A stretch of 10,273 bases of DNA from an uncultured Clostridia bacterium (lineage in GTDB: Bacteria; Bacillota; Clostridia; Oscillospirales; CAG-272): assembly GCA_937898155.1 (NCBI GenBank), contig CALEJO010000172.1:1-10273 (forward strand). Reading direction: 5' to 3'. A program made the position numbers and the translations under genes. Under the pieces are notes generated by a model. That model had not been told where the DNA came from and ran no database searches. It worked only from the letters and a program-made list of their open reading frames with translations. This document shows, one piece after another, positions 1-6,680 of the stretch (position 1 is its first letter; every line of letters starts with the position of its first letter).

Positions 1-129
1 AGCGTTCCGCTCGACCGAAGTATAAAAGATTTGACTTCCGGCGCTACGCGCGAAAGGCGAGTGCGCTGCCGGCGCGGAGCGCCCACACGGATCAAAGTTT
101 GTGCAAACCGAATCTTCACGCACCACGGA
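1..129. other. Non-coding GC-rich upstream region with inverted repeats
   Basis: I see no supportable gene here. Frame 1 is open from the window edge to a stop at 160-162, but its product is short and arginine-rich, has no recognisable motif, and runs into a hairpin, so I treat it as chance. Two long-range complementary pairs are visible. Positions 2-10 pair with 74-82 (nine pairs, one a G-T wobble), and 40-45 pair with 78-83; the two share bases, so they are alternatives. This may be part of a dispersed intergenic repeat or the 3' flank of a gene outside the window. Confidence 0.4.
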
Positions 130-180
130 TGCGTTTCTTTTGCCGAGCTTTTCTTTTCGTAAAGAAAAGCGGGAAACGCA
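130..180. repeat. Nested inverted repeat / hairpin element
   Basis: An inner perfect 10-bp stem (147-156 with 161-170) closes on a 4-nt loop TCGT (157-160). An outer 8-bp perfect stem (130-137 with 173-180) encloses it, separated by a 9-nt bulge on the left and 2 nt on the right. The inner stem is AT-rich (CTTTTCTTT / AAAGAAAAG) and no T-tract follows it, so it is not a textbook terminator for an upstream + strand gene. The nested layout ends directly before the promoter at 181. I infer a REP-like intergenic repeat or a weak bidirectional terminator. Confidence 0.55.
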
Positions 181-209
181 TTGACACAAGGCAACGCCTG
201 TGATATCCT
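181..209 (+). promoter_or_regulatory. Sigma-A-type promoter with extended -10
   Basis: A perfect -35 box TTGACA (181-186) is followed after 17 bp by TATCCT (204-209, 4 of 6 consensus). A TG lies one base upstream of the -10 box (201-202), which is the extended -10 arrangement and offsets its weakness. Transcription would start near 216, giving a very short leader to the ribosome binding site at about 220-227. The promoter overlaps the in-frame TTG codon at 181, which argues against using that codon as the start of the hydrolase gene. Confidence 0.7.
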
Positions 210-234
210 ATCAGTGAAAAAGGAAGGCGAGTGT

Positions 235-1035
235 ATGAAACCGCAGATCGGATCGGTGAAAACCGATCGCTTTATCATTGACTATTTTCGCTTTGGTGTC
301 GGCAAAACGCCGCTTGTGATCCTGCCCGGTATGGGACTGAAATCCGTGATTTCGTCTGCCGACGCGGTGGCGGAAGCGTTTTCGGCATTTGCCGAGAGCC
401 ATACGGTCTATCTCATCGAACGCAAGCGCGAAATGACGTTTGGCTATCACGTGGAGGATATGGCAGAGGACACGGCGACGGCGATGCGAATGCTCGGCAT
501 TCGGGGCGCGCACGTGTTCGGCGCGTCGCAGGGCGGTATGATCGCACAGGTGATCGCGGAACGGCACCCGGACCTTGTCGGAAGGCTCGTGCTGGGGTCC
601 AGCGCGTCACGTCCGAACGCAACGACGAGCGAGACGATGACCGCGTGGAAGCGGTTGGCACTGGCAGGCGATATCGTCGCCCTCAATCGCGATATGCGCG
701 AGCGCATCTATTCGCCCGAATATCTGGAAACCTATCGGGACGCTTTTACCGCGATCGAGGCGGACGGCACACCCGATGAAATGCGGCGGCTCGCCGTGCT
801 TGCCGACGCGTGTCTTTTCTTTGATGCTTATGACGCGCTCGGAAAGATTCGCTGCCCGACGCTTGTGATCGCGTCAAAGCGTGATCACGTGCTTTCCACA
901 GCGGCTTCGGTCGAGATTGCCGAAGCGCTCGGCTGCGAGTGCGTTTTATACGACGGATACAGCCACGCGGTCTACGACGAAGCGCCCGATTACCGCACAC
1001 ATCTGAAACGCTTTTTTGAGGCAGAAGGGAACTGA
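235..1035 (+). CDS. alpha/beta hydrolase fold protein
   Basis: This is a 266-residue cytoplasmic protein of the alpha/beta hydrolase superfamily, a serine hydrolase of unknown substrate. The nucleophile elbow is GASQGG (residues 96-101, Ser98). The probable acid is Asp217 in a strand-loop KRDHV, and the probable base is His244 in GYSHAVYDE. The strand plus oxyanion-hole segment VILPGMG (residues 28-34) stands where many relatives have HG. Length and motif spacing suit a complete single-domain enzyme. I chose ATG 235 because AAGGAAGG lies just upstream (220-227) and the promoter covers the longer TTG start at 181. The stop is 3 nt before the next gene, so the two are surely co-transcribed. No signal peptide is present. 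Esterase or lipase-like activity is plausible, but the sequence does not tell the substrate. Confidence 0.85.
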   Translation: MKPQIGSVKTDRFIIDYFRFGVGKTPLVILPGMGLKSVISSADAVAEAFSAFAESHTVYLIERKREMTFGYHVEDMAEDTATAMRMLGIRGAHVFGASQGGMIAQVIAERHPDLVGRLVLGSSASRPNATTSETMTAWKRLALAGDIVALNRDMRERIYSPEYLETYRDAFTAIEADGTPDEMRRLAVLADACLFFDAYDALGKIRCPTLVIASKRDHVLSTAASVEIAEALGCECVLYDGYSHAVYDEAPDYRTHLKRFFEAEGN

Positions 1036-1038
1036 CCC

Positions 1039-2115
1039 ATGAAACAAATCGAACGAATCGGTGAACCCGAAATCATTATGCGCTCGGATATCCCGCACCG
1101 CGACTATTTTGCGTGGCCGACGGTCGCACGCCTGCGGGACGGCAGGATCGCCGTTTCCGCGTCCGGCTTTCGTCGCTCGCACATCTGCCCGTTCGGGAAA
1201 GCCGTGATGATGACCTCCTCCGACGAGGGCACGCATTATACCGTGCCGGAAATCGTGATCAACACCGTCCTCGACGACCGCGACAGCGGGCTGTGTCCAT
1301 TCGGAGAAAGCGGGCTGATTTTGACATCGTTCAATAATACCGTCGAGTTTCAGCGTCGGTATGCGGACGGCAGGCAGGACTGCATCGACTATCTTGACAG
1401 CGTGGACCCTGCCGACGAGGCAGAGGCGCTCGGCTCGCGCTTTCGCATGAGTCGCGACAACGGGGCGACGTGGGGTGAGCTTCTGCGCTCGCCCGTCACG
1501 ACGCCGCACGGTCCGATTTGCCTGCGCGACGGGAGAATTTTCTATCTCGGCTCGATGTTCGGCTTGCCGAACGAGGAGCATCACCGCAACGTTCGGCTTT
1601 ATGAGATTTTGCCCGACGGCACCGCGCGTGCGCTCGGCGAGATCGAGGATATTTACGATGAAAACGGGGAGCTGGCGCTCTCCTGCGAGCCGCACCTGAT
1701 CGAGCTTCCGGATGGCACGCTGATCGCGCACATTCGCGTGCAACATCGCAATACGCTGTTCACGACTTATCAAAGCGAGTCGCACGACGGCGGGCTGACG
1801 TTCACGACGCCGCGCCGACTCCTCGGACTTAAAGGCGGCGCGCCCGCGCATCTGCTCCTCCATTCGTCCGGCACGCTGATCTCCGCCTATGGCTATCGGG
1901 AAAAGCCGTTCGGCATCCGGCTGATGTTCAGCGAGGACGGCGGCGCGTCGTGGCAGACGGACGTTCCACTTTATGAGCAGGACATTTCCGCCGACCTCGG
2001 TTATCCCGCGACGGTCGAATGCCGCGACGGCACGCTTCTGACGGTTTTTTACGCACACGCGTCGGAGGATAGTCCCGCGGTCATCTGGCAACAGCGCTGG
2101 CGTTTTGTGCTGTGA
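1039..2115 (+). CDS. Sialidase-like (BNR/Asp-box) beta-propeller protein, cytoplasmic
   Basis: This 358-residue protein belongs to the sialidase-like propeller superfamily (exo-alpha-sialidase/neuraminidase-related). Three clear Asp boxes of the form SxDxGxx[WF] are at residues 138-145, 248-255 and 298-305. A degenerate fourth (SxDxGxxY) is at 60-67. Repeated blade strands such as LRDGRI (twice), LPDGTLIA and CRDGTLLTVFY fit a six-bladed propeller. Possible active-site residues are Arg15 or Arg21 near the N terminus and Asp80 or Asp82 in a DDRDSG loop, but I cannot assign the arginine triad with confidence. There is no signal peptide, so it should act inside the cell on imported glycans, unlike most secreted sialidases. 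The start ATG follows GAAGGGA with 8 nt spacing. Hydrolysis of a sialoside or another sugar-acid conjugate is inferred from the fold only. Confidence 0.75.
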   Translation: MKQIERIGEPEIIMRSDIPHRDYFAWPTVARLRDGRIAVSASGFRRSHICPFGKAVMMTSSDEGTHYTVPEIVINTVLDDRDSGLCPFGESGLILTSFNNTVEFQRRYADGRQDCIDYLDSVDPADEAEALGSRFRMSRDNGATWGELLRSPVTTPHGPICLRDGRIFYLGSMFGLPNEEHHRNVRLYEILPDGTARALGEIEDIYDENGELALSCEPHLIELPDGTLIAHIRVQHRNTLFTTYQSESHDGGLTFTTPRRLLGLKGGAPAHLLLHSSGTLISAYGYREKPFGIRLMFSEDGGASWQTDVPLYEQDISADLGYPATVECRDGTLLTVFYAHASEDSPAVIWQQRWRFVL

Positions 2116-2130
2116 GAAAAGGAGAAAAAG

Positions 2131-3807
2131 ATGGCATATTTATCTGATCTTGAAATTGCGCAGAGCGTGACGCCCGAGCATATTCTGACGATCGCGGCGC
2201 GCGCACACGTTGACTCGAAATATGTGGAGCAATACGGTAGCGATAAGGCGAAGATCGACCTTTCACTTCTGGACGAGACCGACCGCAGGGACGGCAAGCT
2301 GATCCTCGTCACCGCGATCACGCCGACACCCGCGGGGGAGGGAAAAACCACGACCACGATCGGGCTTGCCGACGGGCTTCACCGCATCGGCAAGGACGTG
2401 ACGGTCGCACTTCGCGAGCCGTCGCTCGGTCCCGTGTTCGGCGTCAAGGGCGGTGCCGCCGGCGGCGGATACGCGCAGGTCATCCCGATGGAAGACATCA
2501 ACCTTCATTTTACCGGTGATTTTCACGCCATCGGCGCGGCAAACAATCTTCTTGCCGCCATGCTCGATAATCACATTCAGCAAGGCAACGCGCTTGGCAT
2601 CGACGTCAAAAAAATCACGTGGAAGCGTTGTGTCGATATGAACGACCGCCAGCTTCGTTTCGTCGTGGACGGACTCGGCGGGCGCGTCAACGGCACGCCG
2701 CGCGAGGACGGGTTTGATATCACCGTCGCCTCCGAGATCATGGCAATCCTTTGCCTTGCCACATCCTTGAAAGACCTCAAAGCGCGCCTTTCCCGCATAA
2801 TCGTCGGGTATACCTACGAGGATACGCCCGTGACCGCGGGCGACCTCAAAGCGGCAGGCGCGATGACGGCACTCCTGAAAAACGCATTGAAACCGAATCT
2901 CGTGCAAACGCTCGAAGGAACGCCCGCGTTCGTGCACGGCGGGCCGTTTGCGAATATCGCACATGGGTGCAATTCGGTCATGGCGACGCGCATGGCGCTG
3001 AAAATGGGCGATTATACCGTCACGGAGGCGGGCTTCGGCGCAGACCTTGGCGCGGAAAAATTTTTTGATATCAAATGCCGCCTGGCAGGGCTTGTTCCCG
3101 ACGCCGTTGTCGTCGTCGCTACCGTCCGTGCGCTGAAAATGCACGGCGGACTGGACAAAAAAGAACTCGCCACGGAAGATCTCGCGGCGCTCGAAAAAGG
3201 AATTCCCAATCTCCTGCGCCACGTTTCCAACGTCAAAAATGTCTATGGGCTTCCTTGCGTGGTGGCGGTCAACCGGTTCCCGACGGACACGGACGCGGAA
3301 ATCGATTGTATCATCGGAAAATGCCGGGAGCTCGGCGTGAACGCCGTGCTTTCCACGGTATGGGCTGAGGGTGGCAAGGGCGGCGAGGCGCTTGCCCGCG
3401 AGGTCGTCCGCCTTTGCGAGGAAGAAAAGGGCGAGTTCCGCTTCTCTTACGAAGACGATCTGCCGATCGCCGAAAAAATCGGGGCGGTGGTGCGCAAGAT
3501 CTACGGCGGCGACGGCGTGAATATCCTGCCTGCCGCGCAAAAGCAGATCGCGCAACTGGAAGCGCTCGGCTTCGGTGCGTGCCCGGTCTGCATCGCAAAG
3601 ACACAATACAGTTTTTCGGACGATCCTGCCAAGTTGGGCGCACCCGAACATTTCACCGTGACGGTCAAGAGCGTCAAGGTGAGCGCCGGCGCGGGCTTTG
3701 TCGTCGTATTGACCGGCGATATCATGACAATGCCGGGACTGCCGAAGGTGCCTGCCGCGGAGAAAATCGATGTCACCGACGACGGAAGAATCGTCGGGCT
3801 GTTCTGA
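2131..3807 (+). CDS. fhs: Formate--tetrahydrofolate ligase
   Basis: The enzyme couples ATP hydrolysis to joining formate and tetrahydrofolate, making 10-formyl-THF. It feeds purine and formyl-Met-tRNA synthesis and, in acetogens, the methyl branch of the Wood-Ljungdahl pathway. At 558 residues it has the usual family length. The nucleotide-binding loop PTPAGEGKTT is at residues 65-74. Other conserved blocks are REPSLGPVFGVKGGA (95-109), FTGDFHAI (127-134), an EGTPAFVHGGPFANIAHG block (262-279), TEAGFGADLGAEKF (298-311) and TVRALKMHGG (331-340). The C terminus TGDIMTMPGLPKVPAAEKI is also typical. AAGGAG (2119-2124) lies 6 nt before the ATG. It starts 15 nt after the sialidase-like gene and is followed by a strong terminator, so it is the last gene of that transcript. 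The window alone does not show whether the host is an acetogen. Confidence 0.97.
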   Translation: MAYLSDLEIAQSVTPEHILTIAARAHVDSKYVEQYGSDKAKIDLSLLDETDRRDGKLILVTAITPTPAGEGKTTTTIGLADGLHRIGKDVTVALREPSLGPVFGVKGGAAGGGYAQVIPMEDINLHFTGDFHAIGAANNLLAAMLDNHIQQGNALGIDVKKITWKRCVDMNDRQLRFVVDGLGGRVNGTPREDGFDITVASEIMAILCLATSLKDLKARLSRIIVGYTYEDTPVTAGDLKAAGAMTALLKNALKPNLVQTLEGTPAFVHGGPFANIAHGCNSVMATRMALKMGDYTVTEAGFGADLGAEKFFDIKCRLAGLVPDAVVVVATVRALKMHGGLDKKELATEDLAALEKGIPNLLRHVSNVKNVYGLPCVVAVNRFPTDTDAEIDCIIGKCRELGVNAVLSTVWAEGGKGGEALAREVVRLCEEEKGEFRFSYEDDLPIAEKIGAVVRKIYGGDGVNILPAAQKQIAQLEALGFGACPVCIAKTQYSFSDDPAKLGAPEHFTVTVKSVKVSAGAGFVVVLTGDIMTMPGLPKVPAAEKIDVTDDGRIVGLF

Positions 3808-3844
3808 CGTTTCGGGCAATAAGCGATCCCAATCTCATGGATTC

Positions 3845-3880
3845 ACTCCCTCGCGGGAACCCCGCGGGGGAGTTTTTGTT
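3845..3880 (+). terminator. Rho-independent terminator after fhs
   Basis: A 13-bp stem (3845-3857 with 3861-3873) has only one U-G wobble (3851 with 3867) and a 3-nt loop AAC. It is followed by a T-rich tract TTTTTGTT that continues into GTTTT. It lies 38 nt past the fhs stop and should end the hydrolase-sialidase-fhs transcript efficiently, separating it from the export operon downstream. Confidence 0.92.
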
Positions 3881-3957
3881 GTTTTGCGGAAAGAGGCGGC
3901 TCATCTGCGCACCGACACAAAAATCGGCGGAAAAGAACCGAAAAAAGGATTTTTATC

Positions 3958-3986
3958 TTGAAAAATTGCAACATCTGATATATTAT
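3958..3986 (+). promoter_or_regulatory. Sigma-A-type promoter of the export operon
   Basis: TTGAAA (3958-3963, 5 of 6) and TATTAT (3981-3986, 5 of 6) are separated by exactly 17 bp in a markedly AT-rich stretch between GC-rich genes. Transcription would start near 3993, leaving a leader of about 60 nt before the ATG at 4054. The leader ends in a strong AGGAGG (4039-4044) with 9 nt spacing. An imperfect tandem 9-nt repeat (4012-4029) lies in the leader and could be a regulator site. Confidence 0.75.
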
Positions 3987-4053
3987 ATAAAATGGTTATC
4001 TATATTCTTTCATATTGGGCATATTGAGCCGATGATGTAGGAGGAACAGAAAA

Positions 4054-4482
4054 ATGAGTGAAGAAATATTCAGAAAGAAAAGTCTCGACAAGGTGAAATC
4101 CCCGGAGAGTCTGGATGATTATATCCGCGTGTCGAACCCGGGCGTTTGGCTGTTGCTCGTCAGTGTGATCGTTCTTTTGCTCGGTGCGTGCGTGTGGGGC
4201 ATTTTCGGGCATATTGACAGCACCGTGCCGACGACGGTGCAGATCGAAAACGGAGAAGCGACCTGCTTCATCGGATACTTGGACCTCGCTTCGGTCGCGG
4301 GCGATCCGATTGGTCGGACCGTCAAAGTTTCGGGCAAGGAAGCGGTCATCACGTCGATCGCGGAGAAGAGCGATCTGGGGTGCAAATGTGTATTATCGGC
4401 GGAGTTTTCCCTGCCGGACGGTTTTTACGACGGTAGAGTCGTTGTGGACCGTTATCAACCGCTGTCGTTTATTTTGAATTGA
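4054..4482 (+). CDS. Miniature HlyD-like secretion protein of an NHLM-type export system
   Basis: This 142-residue membrane protein has a charged cytoplasmic N terminus with the segment SPESLDDYIRVSNPGVW (residues 16-32), one transmembrane helix (about 31-52) and an extracytoplasmic domain of about 90 residues ending in DRYQPLSFILN. The segment before the helix and the position right before two ABC transporters match the HlyD-like secretion protein of NHLM bacteriocin clusters, from recall of that family. Full-length members are about three times longer. Here the coiled-coil and lipoyl-like parts are missing and only the N-terminal anchor and a C-terminal beta-type domain seem left. That would suit a cell without an outer membrane. 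It contains Cys71, Cys110 and Cys112 outside the membrane. It is the first gene of the operon, 10 nt before the C39 transporter. The family call is moderately sure and the exact role is inferred. Confidence 0.75.
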   Translation: MSEEIFRKKSLDKVKSPESLDDYIRVSNPGVWLLLVSVIVLLLGACVWGIFGHIDSTVPTTVQIENGEATCFIGYLDLASVAGDPIGRTVKVSGKEAVITSIAEKSDLGCKCVLSAEFSLPDGFYDGRVVVDRYQPLSFILN

Positions 4483-4492
4483 GGGCTGTCAT

Positions 4493-6664
4493 ATGGCAAA
4501 AAACAAGAGAAAACCGATCACAAAGGGTGTCGCCAAAGTGCCGGTCGTGATGCAACTCGAAGCACTCGAATGCGGCGCGGCATCGCTTTGCATGGTCCTG
4601 GCATATTACAATAAATGGATACCGCTCGAGCAGGTGCGCGAGGACTGCGGCGTTTCCCGTGACGGCTCCAACGCGAGAAACGTGCTGAAAGCCGCACGTT
4701 TTTACGGGCTGGACGCCAAAGGATATCGCTATGAGCCGGATAACTTAAAAGCGAATGGAAAATTTCCGTGCATCATTCATTGGAACTTCAACCACTTTGT
4801 GGTGCTTGACGGTTTTCGTAATGGAAAAGCGTATCTGAACGATCCGGCAAAGGGCAATTACAGTGTCCCGATGGAGACGTTTGACGAATCCTTTACGGGG
4901 ATCTGTCTGCAATTTGAGCCGACGGATGCGTTTGTCCCCTCCGGAAAGCCGAAAAGTATGCTTTCCTTTGCCGCAAAGCGGCTCAAGGGTACCGGAGTCG
5001 CCATCGCGTTTACCGTGCTGACCGGTATCGTCGCGGCGGTTATGGGCTTTGTTCAGCCGGCTTTCTCCCGTATTTTCCTTGATCATCTTCTGAACGGCAG
5101 GGACCTTGCGTGGACGACGCCGTTTCTGATCTTTCTCGGGGTATTTGATCTGATACAAATCTTGATGTCTGCCTTGCAAACGGTCTATTCACTTCGCATT
5201 AACGGCAAGATGGCGGCGGTCGGAAATGCCTCGTATATGTGGAAAGTCCTCAAAATGCCGATGAAATTCTTTTCTCAGCGCATGGCGGGAGATATTCAGG
5301 GACGGCAATCCTCCAATGCGACAATCGCCAAAACGCTGATCGGCACGTTCGCACCGCTTTTGCTCAATTCGGTCATGATGGTGTTCTATTTCGTCGTCAT
5401 GCTGCGATACAGCGTTCTGCTGACGGTGATAGGGCTTGCTTCTCTTACCGTCAACTCCTTTGTATCACAATACATATCCAAAAAGCGCATCAACGTCACG
5501 CGCGTGTCGATGCGTGACAACGCGAAGCTCGCCGCCGCCACCGTCGCCGGCATCGAAATGGTCGAGACGATCAAAGCGTCCGGCGCCGAAAACGGCTATT
5601 TCAAAAAATGGTCGGGTTATCAGGCAAGCGTGAATACGCAACAGGTCAAATTCTTGAAACTGAATCAGTATCTCGGTATGATCCCGCAGTTTGTGTCGGT
5701 GCTTGCCAATAACGCCGTGCTGTTCCTCGGTGTGTGGCTGACGATGCAGGGGGAGTTCACCGTCGGTATGATCATGACGTTCCAGGGCTTCCTTTCGTCC
5801 TTTATGGCTCCGGCAATGACGCTCATTTCCGCAGGTCAGACTTTGCAGGAAATGCGCACCCAGATGGAACGGGTAGACGACGTGATGGAATACCCGGATG
5901 ATGCCGTATTTGATGAAACGGATTCTGATGACGAAATGAAAAAGTTGTCGGGAAACATGGAACTGAAAAACGTGGTTTTCGGCTATTCGCCTCTCGCGGA
6001 GCCGCTGATCAAAAATTTCAATATGACGCTCACGCCCGGCAAGAGCGTTGCGATCGTCGGTGCTTCGGGTTGCGGAAAATCCACGATGTCCAAATTGATC
6101 GCCGGGCTCTATCGCCCGTGGAGCGGGGAGATTTTGTTCGACGGGAAACCGATGAACAAAATATCGAAAAATGTCTTCCGTGGTTCCGTTGCCGTAGTGG
6201 ATCAAGATATCATTCTTTTTGAAGACACCATTGCGAACAACATCAAGATGTGGGACGAGAGTATCGAAGACTTCGAGATGATCCTCGCCGCGCGTGACGC
6301 GCAGATCCACGAGGACATCATGCAACGCCCGAAGGGCTATCAGCATAAGCTGATCGAGGGCGGCAAGGATTTCTCCGGCGGGCAGAGACAGCGCATGGAG
6401 ATCGCCCGCGCGCTCGCGCAAGACCCGACGATCATGATTCTGGACGAAACGACGAGCGCCCTTGACGCCAAGACCGAATACGAGGTCGTGAAAGCGATCC
6501 GCGAACGCGGGATCACTTGTATCGTCATCGCGCATCGTCTTTCGACCATTCGCTCCTGCGACGAGATCATCGTGATGGAGCACGGTGAGATCAAGGACCG
6601 CGGAACGCATCAAACGCTCATGAAGCAAAGTCAGATTTACCGCGACCTTGTGAGCGCGGAATAA
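4493..6664 (+). CDS. Peptidase-containing ABC transporter (C39 peptidase, NHLM type)
   Basis: This 723-residue exporter couples cleavage of a leader peptide to ATP-driven export across the membrane. The N-terminal C39 cysteine peptidase (about 15-142) has its oxyanion Gln21, catalytic Cys27 (ECGAAS), His101 (NHFVVLDG) and Asp117 (NDP), so it looks active. The six-helix membrane domain covers about 160-450. The ATPase domain has Walker A GASGCGKST (523-531), Q-loop Gln571, signature FSGGQ (627-631), Walker B IMILDE (647-652) and switch His681. Family substrates carry a double-glycine leader (GG, GA or GS), as in class II bacteriocins and NHLP/Nif11 RiPPs. The start lacks a strong Shine-Dalgarno: only GAGGG (4481-4485), which overlaps the stop of the previous gene. 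A 16-nt gap separates it from the second transporter. No obvious leader-bearing substrate is in the window. Confidence 0.93.
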   Translation: MAKNKRKPITKGVAKVPVVMQLEALECGAASLCMVLAYYNKWIPLEQVREDCGVSRDGSNARNVLKAARFYGLDAKGYRYEPDNLKANGKFPCIIHWNFNHFVVLDGFRNGKAYLNDPAKGNYSVPMETFDESFTGICLQFEPTDAFVPSGKPKSMLSFAAKRLKGTGVAIAFTVLTGIVAAVMGFVQPAFSRIFLDHLLNGRDLAWTTPFLIFLGVFDLIQILMSALQTVYSLRINGKMAAVGNASYMWKVLKMPMKFFSQRMAGDIQGRQSSNATIAKTLIGTFAPLLLNSVMMVFYFVVMLRYSVLLTVIGLASLTVNSFVSQYISKKRINVTRVSMRDNAKLAAATVAGIEMVETIKASGAENGYFKKWSGYQASVNTQQVKFLKLNQYLGMIPQFVSVLANNAVLFLGVWLTMQGEFTVGMIMTFQGFLSSFMAPAMTLISAGQTLQEMRTQMERVDDVMEYPDDAVFDETDSDDEMKKLSGNMELKNVVFGYSPLAEPLIKNFNMTLTPGKSVAIVGASGCGKSTMSKLIAGLYRPWSGEILFDGKPMNKISKNVFRGSVAVVDQDIILFEDTIANNIKMWDESIEDFEMILAARDAQIHEDIMQRPKGYQHKLIEGGKDFSGGQRQRMEIARALAQDPTIMILDETTSALDAKTEYEVVKAIRERGITCIVIAHRLSTIRSCDEIIVMEHGEIKDRGTHQTLMKQSQIYRDLVSAE

Positions 6665-6680
6665 GGGGGGATATCGCAGA

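Noticed and set aside
181..234. TTG 181 as start of the alpha/beta hydrolase
   Set aside because: The codon is part of a consensus -35 box and the segment has no fold-related sequence. ATG 235 has a proper ribosome binding site.
946..2091. Open frame antisense to the sialidase-like gene (about 381 codons)
   Set aside because: No ribosome binding site or known domain, and it fully overlaps a + strand gene with Asp boxes.
2263..3819. Long open frame antisense to fhs (about 518 codons)
   Set aside because: It lies opposite a certain gene, has low-complexity composition rich in Arg, Asp and His, shows no motif, and is expected from GC-rich codon use on the other strand.
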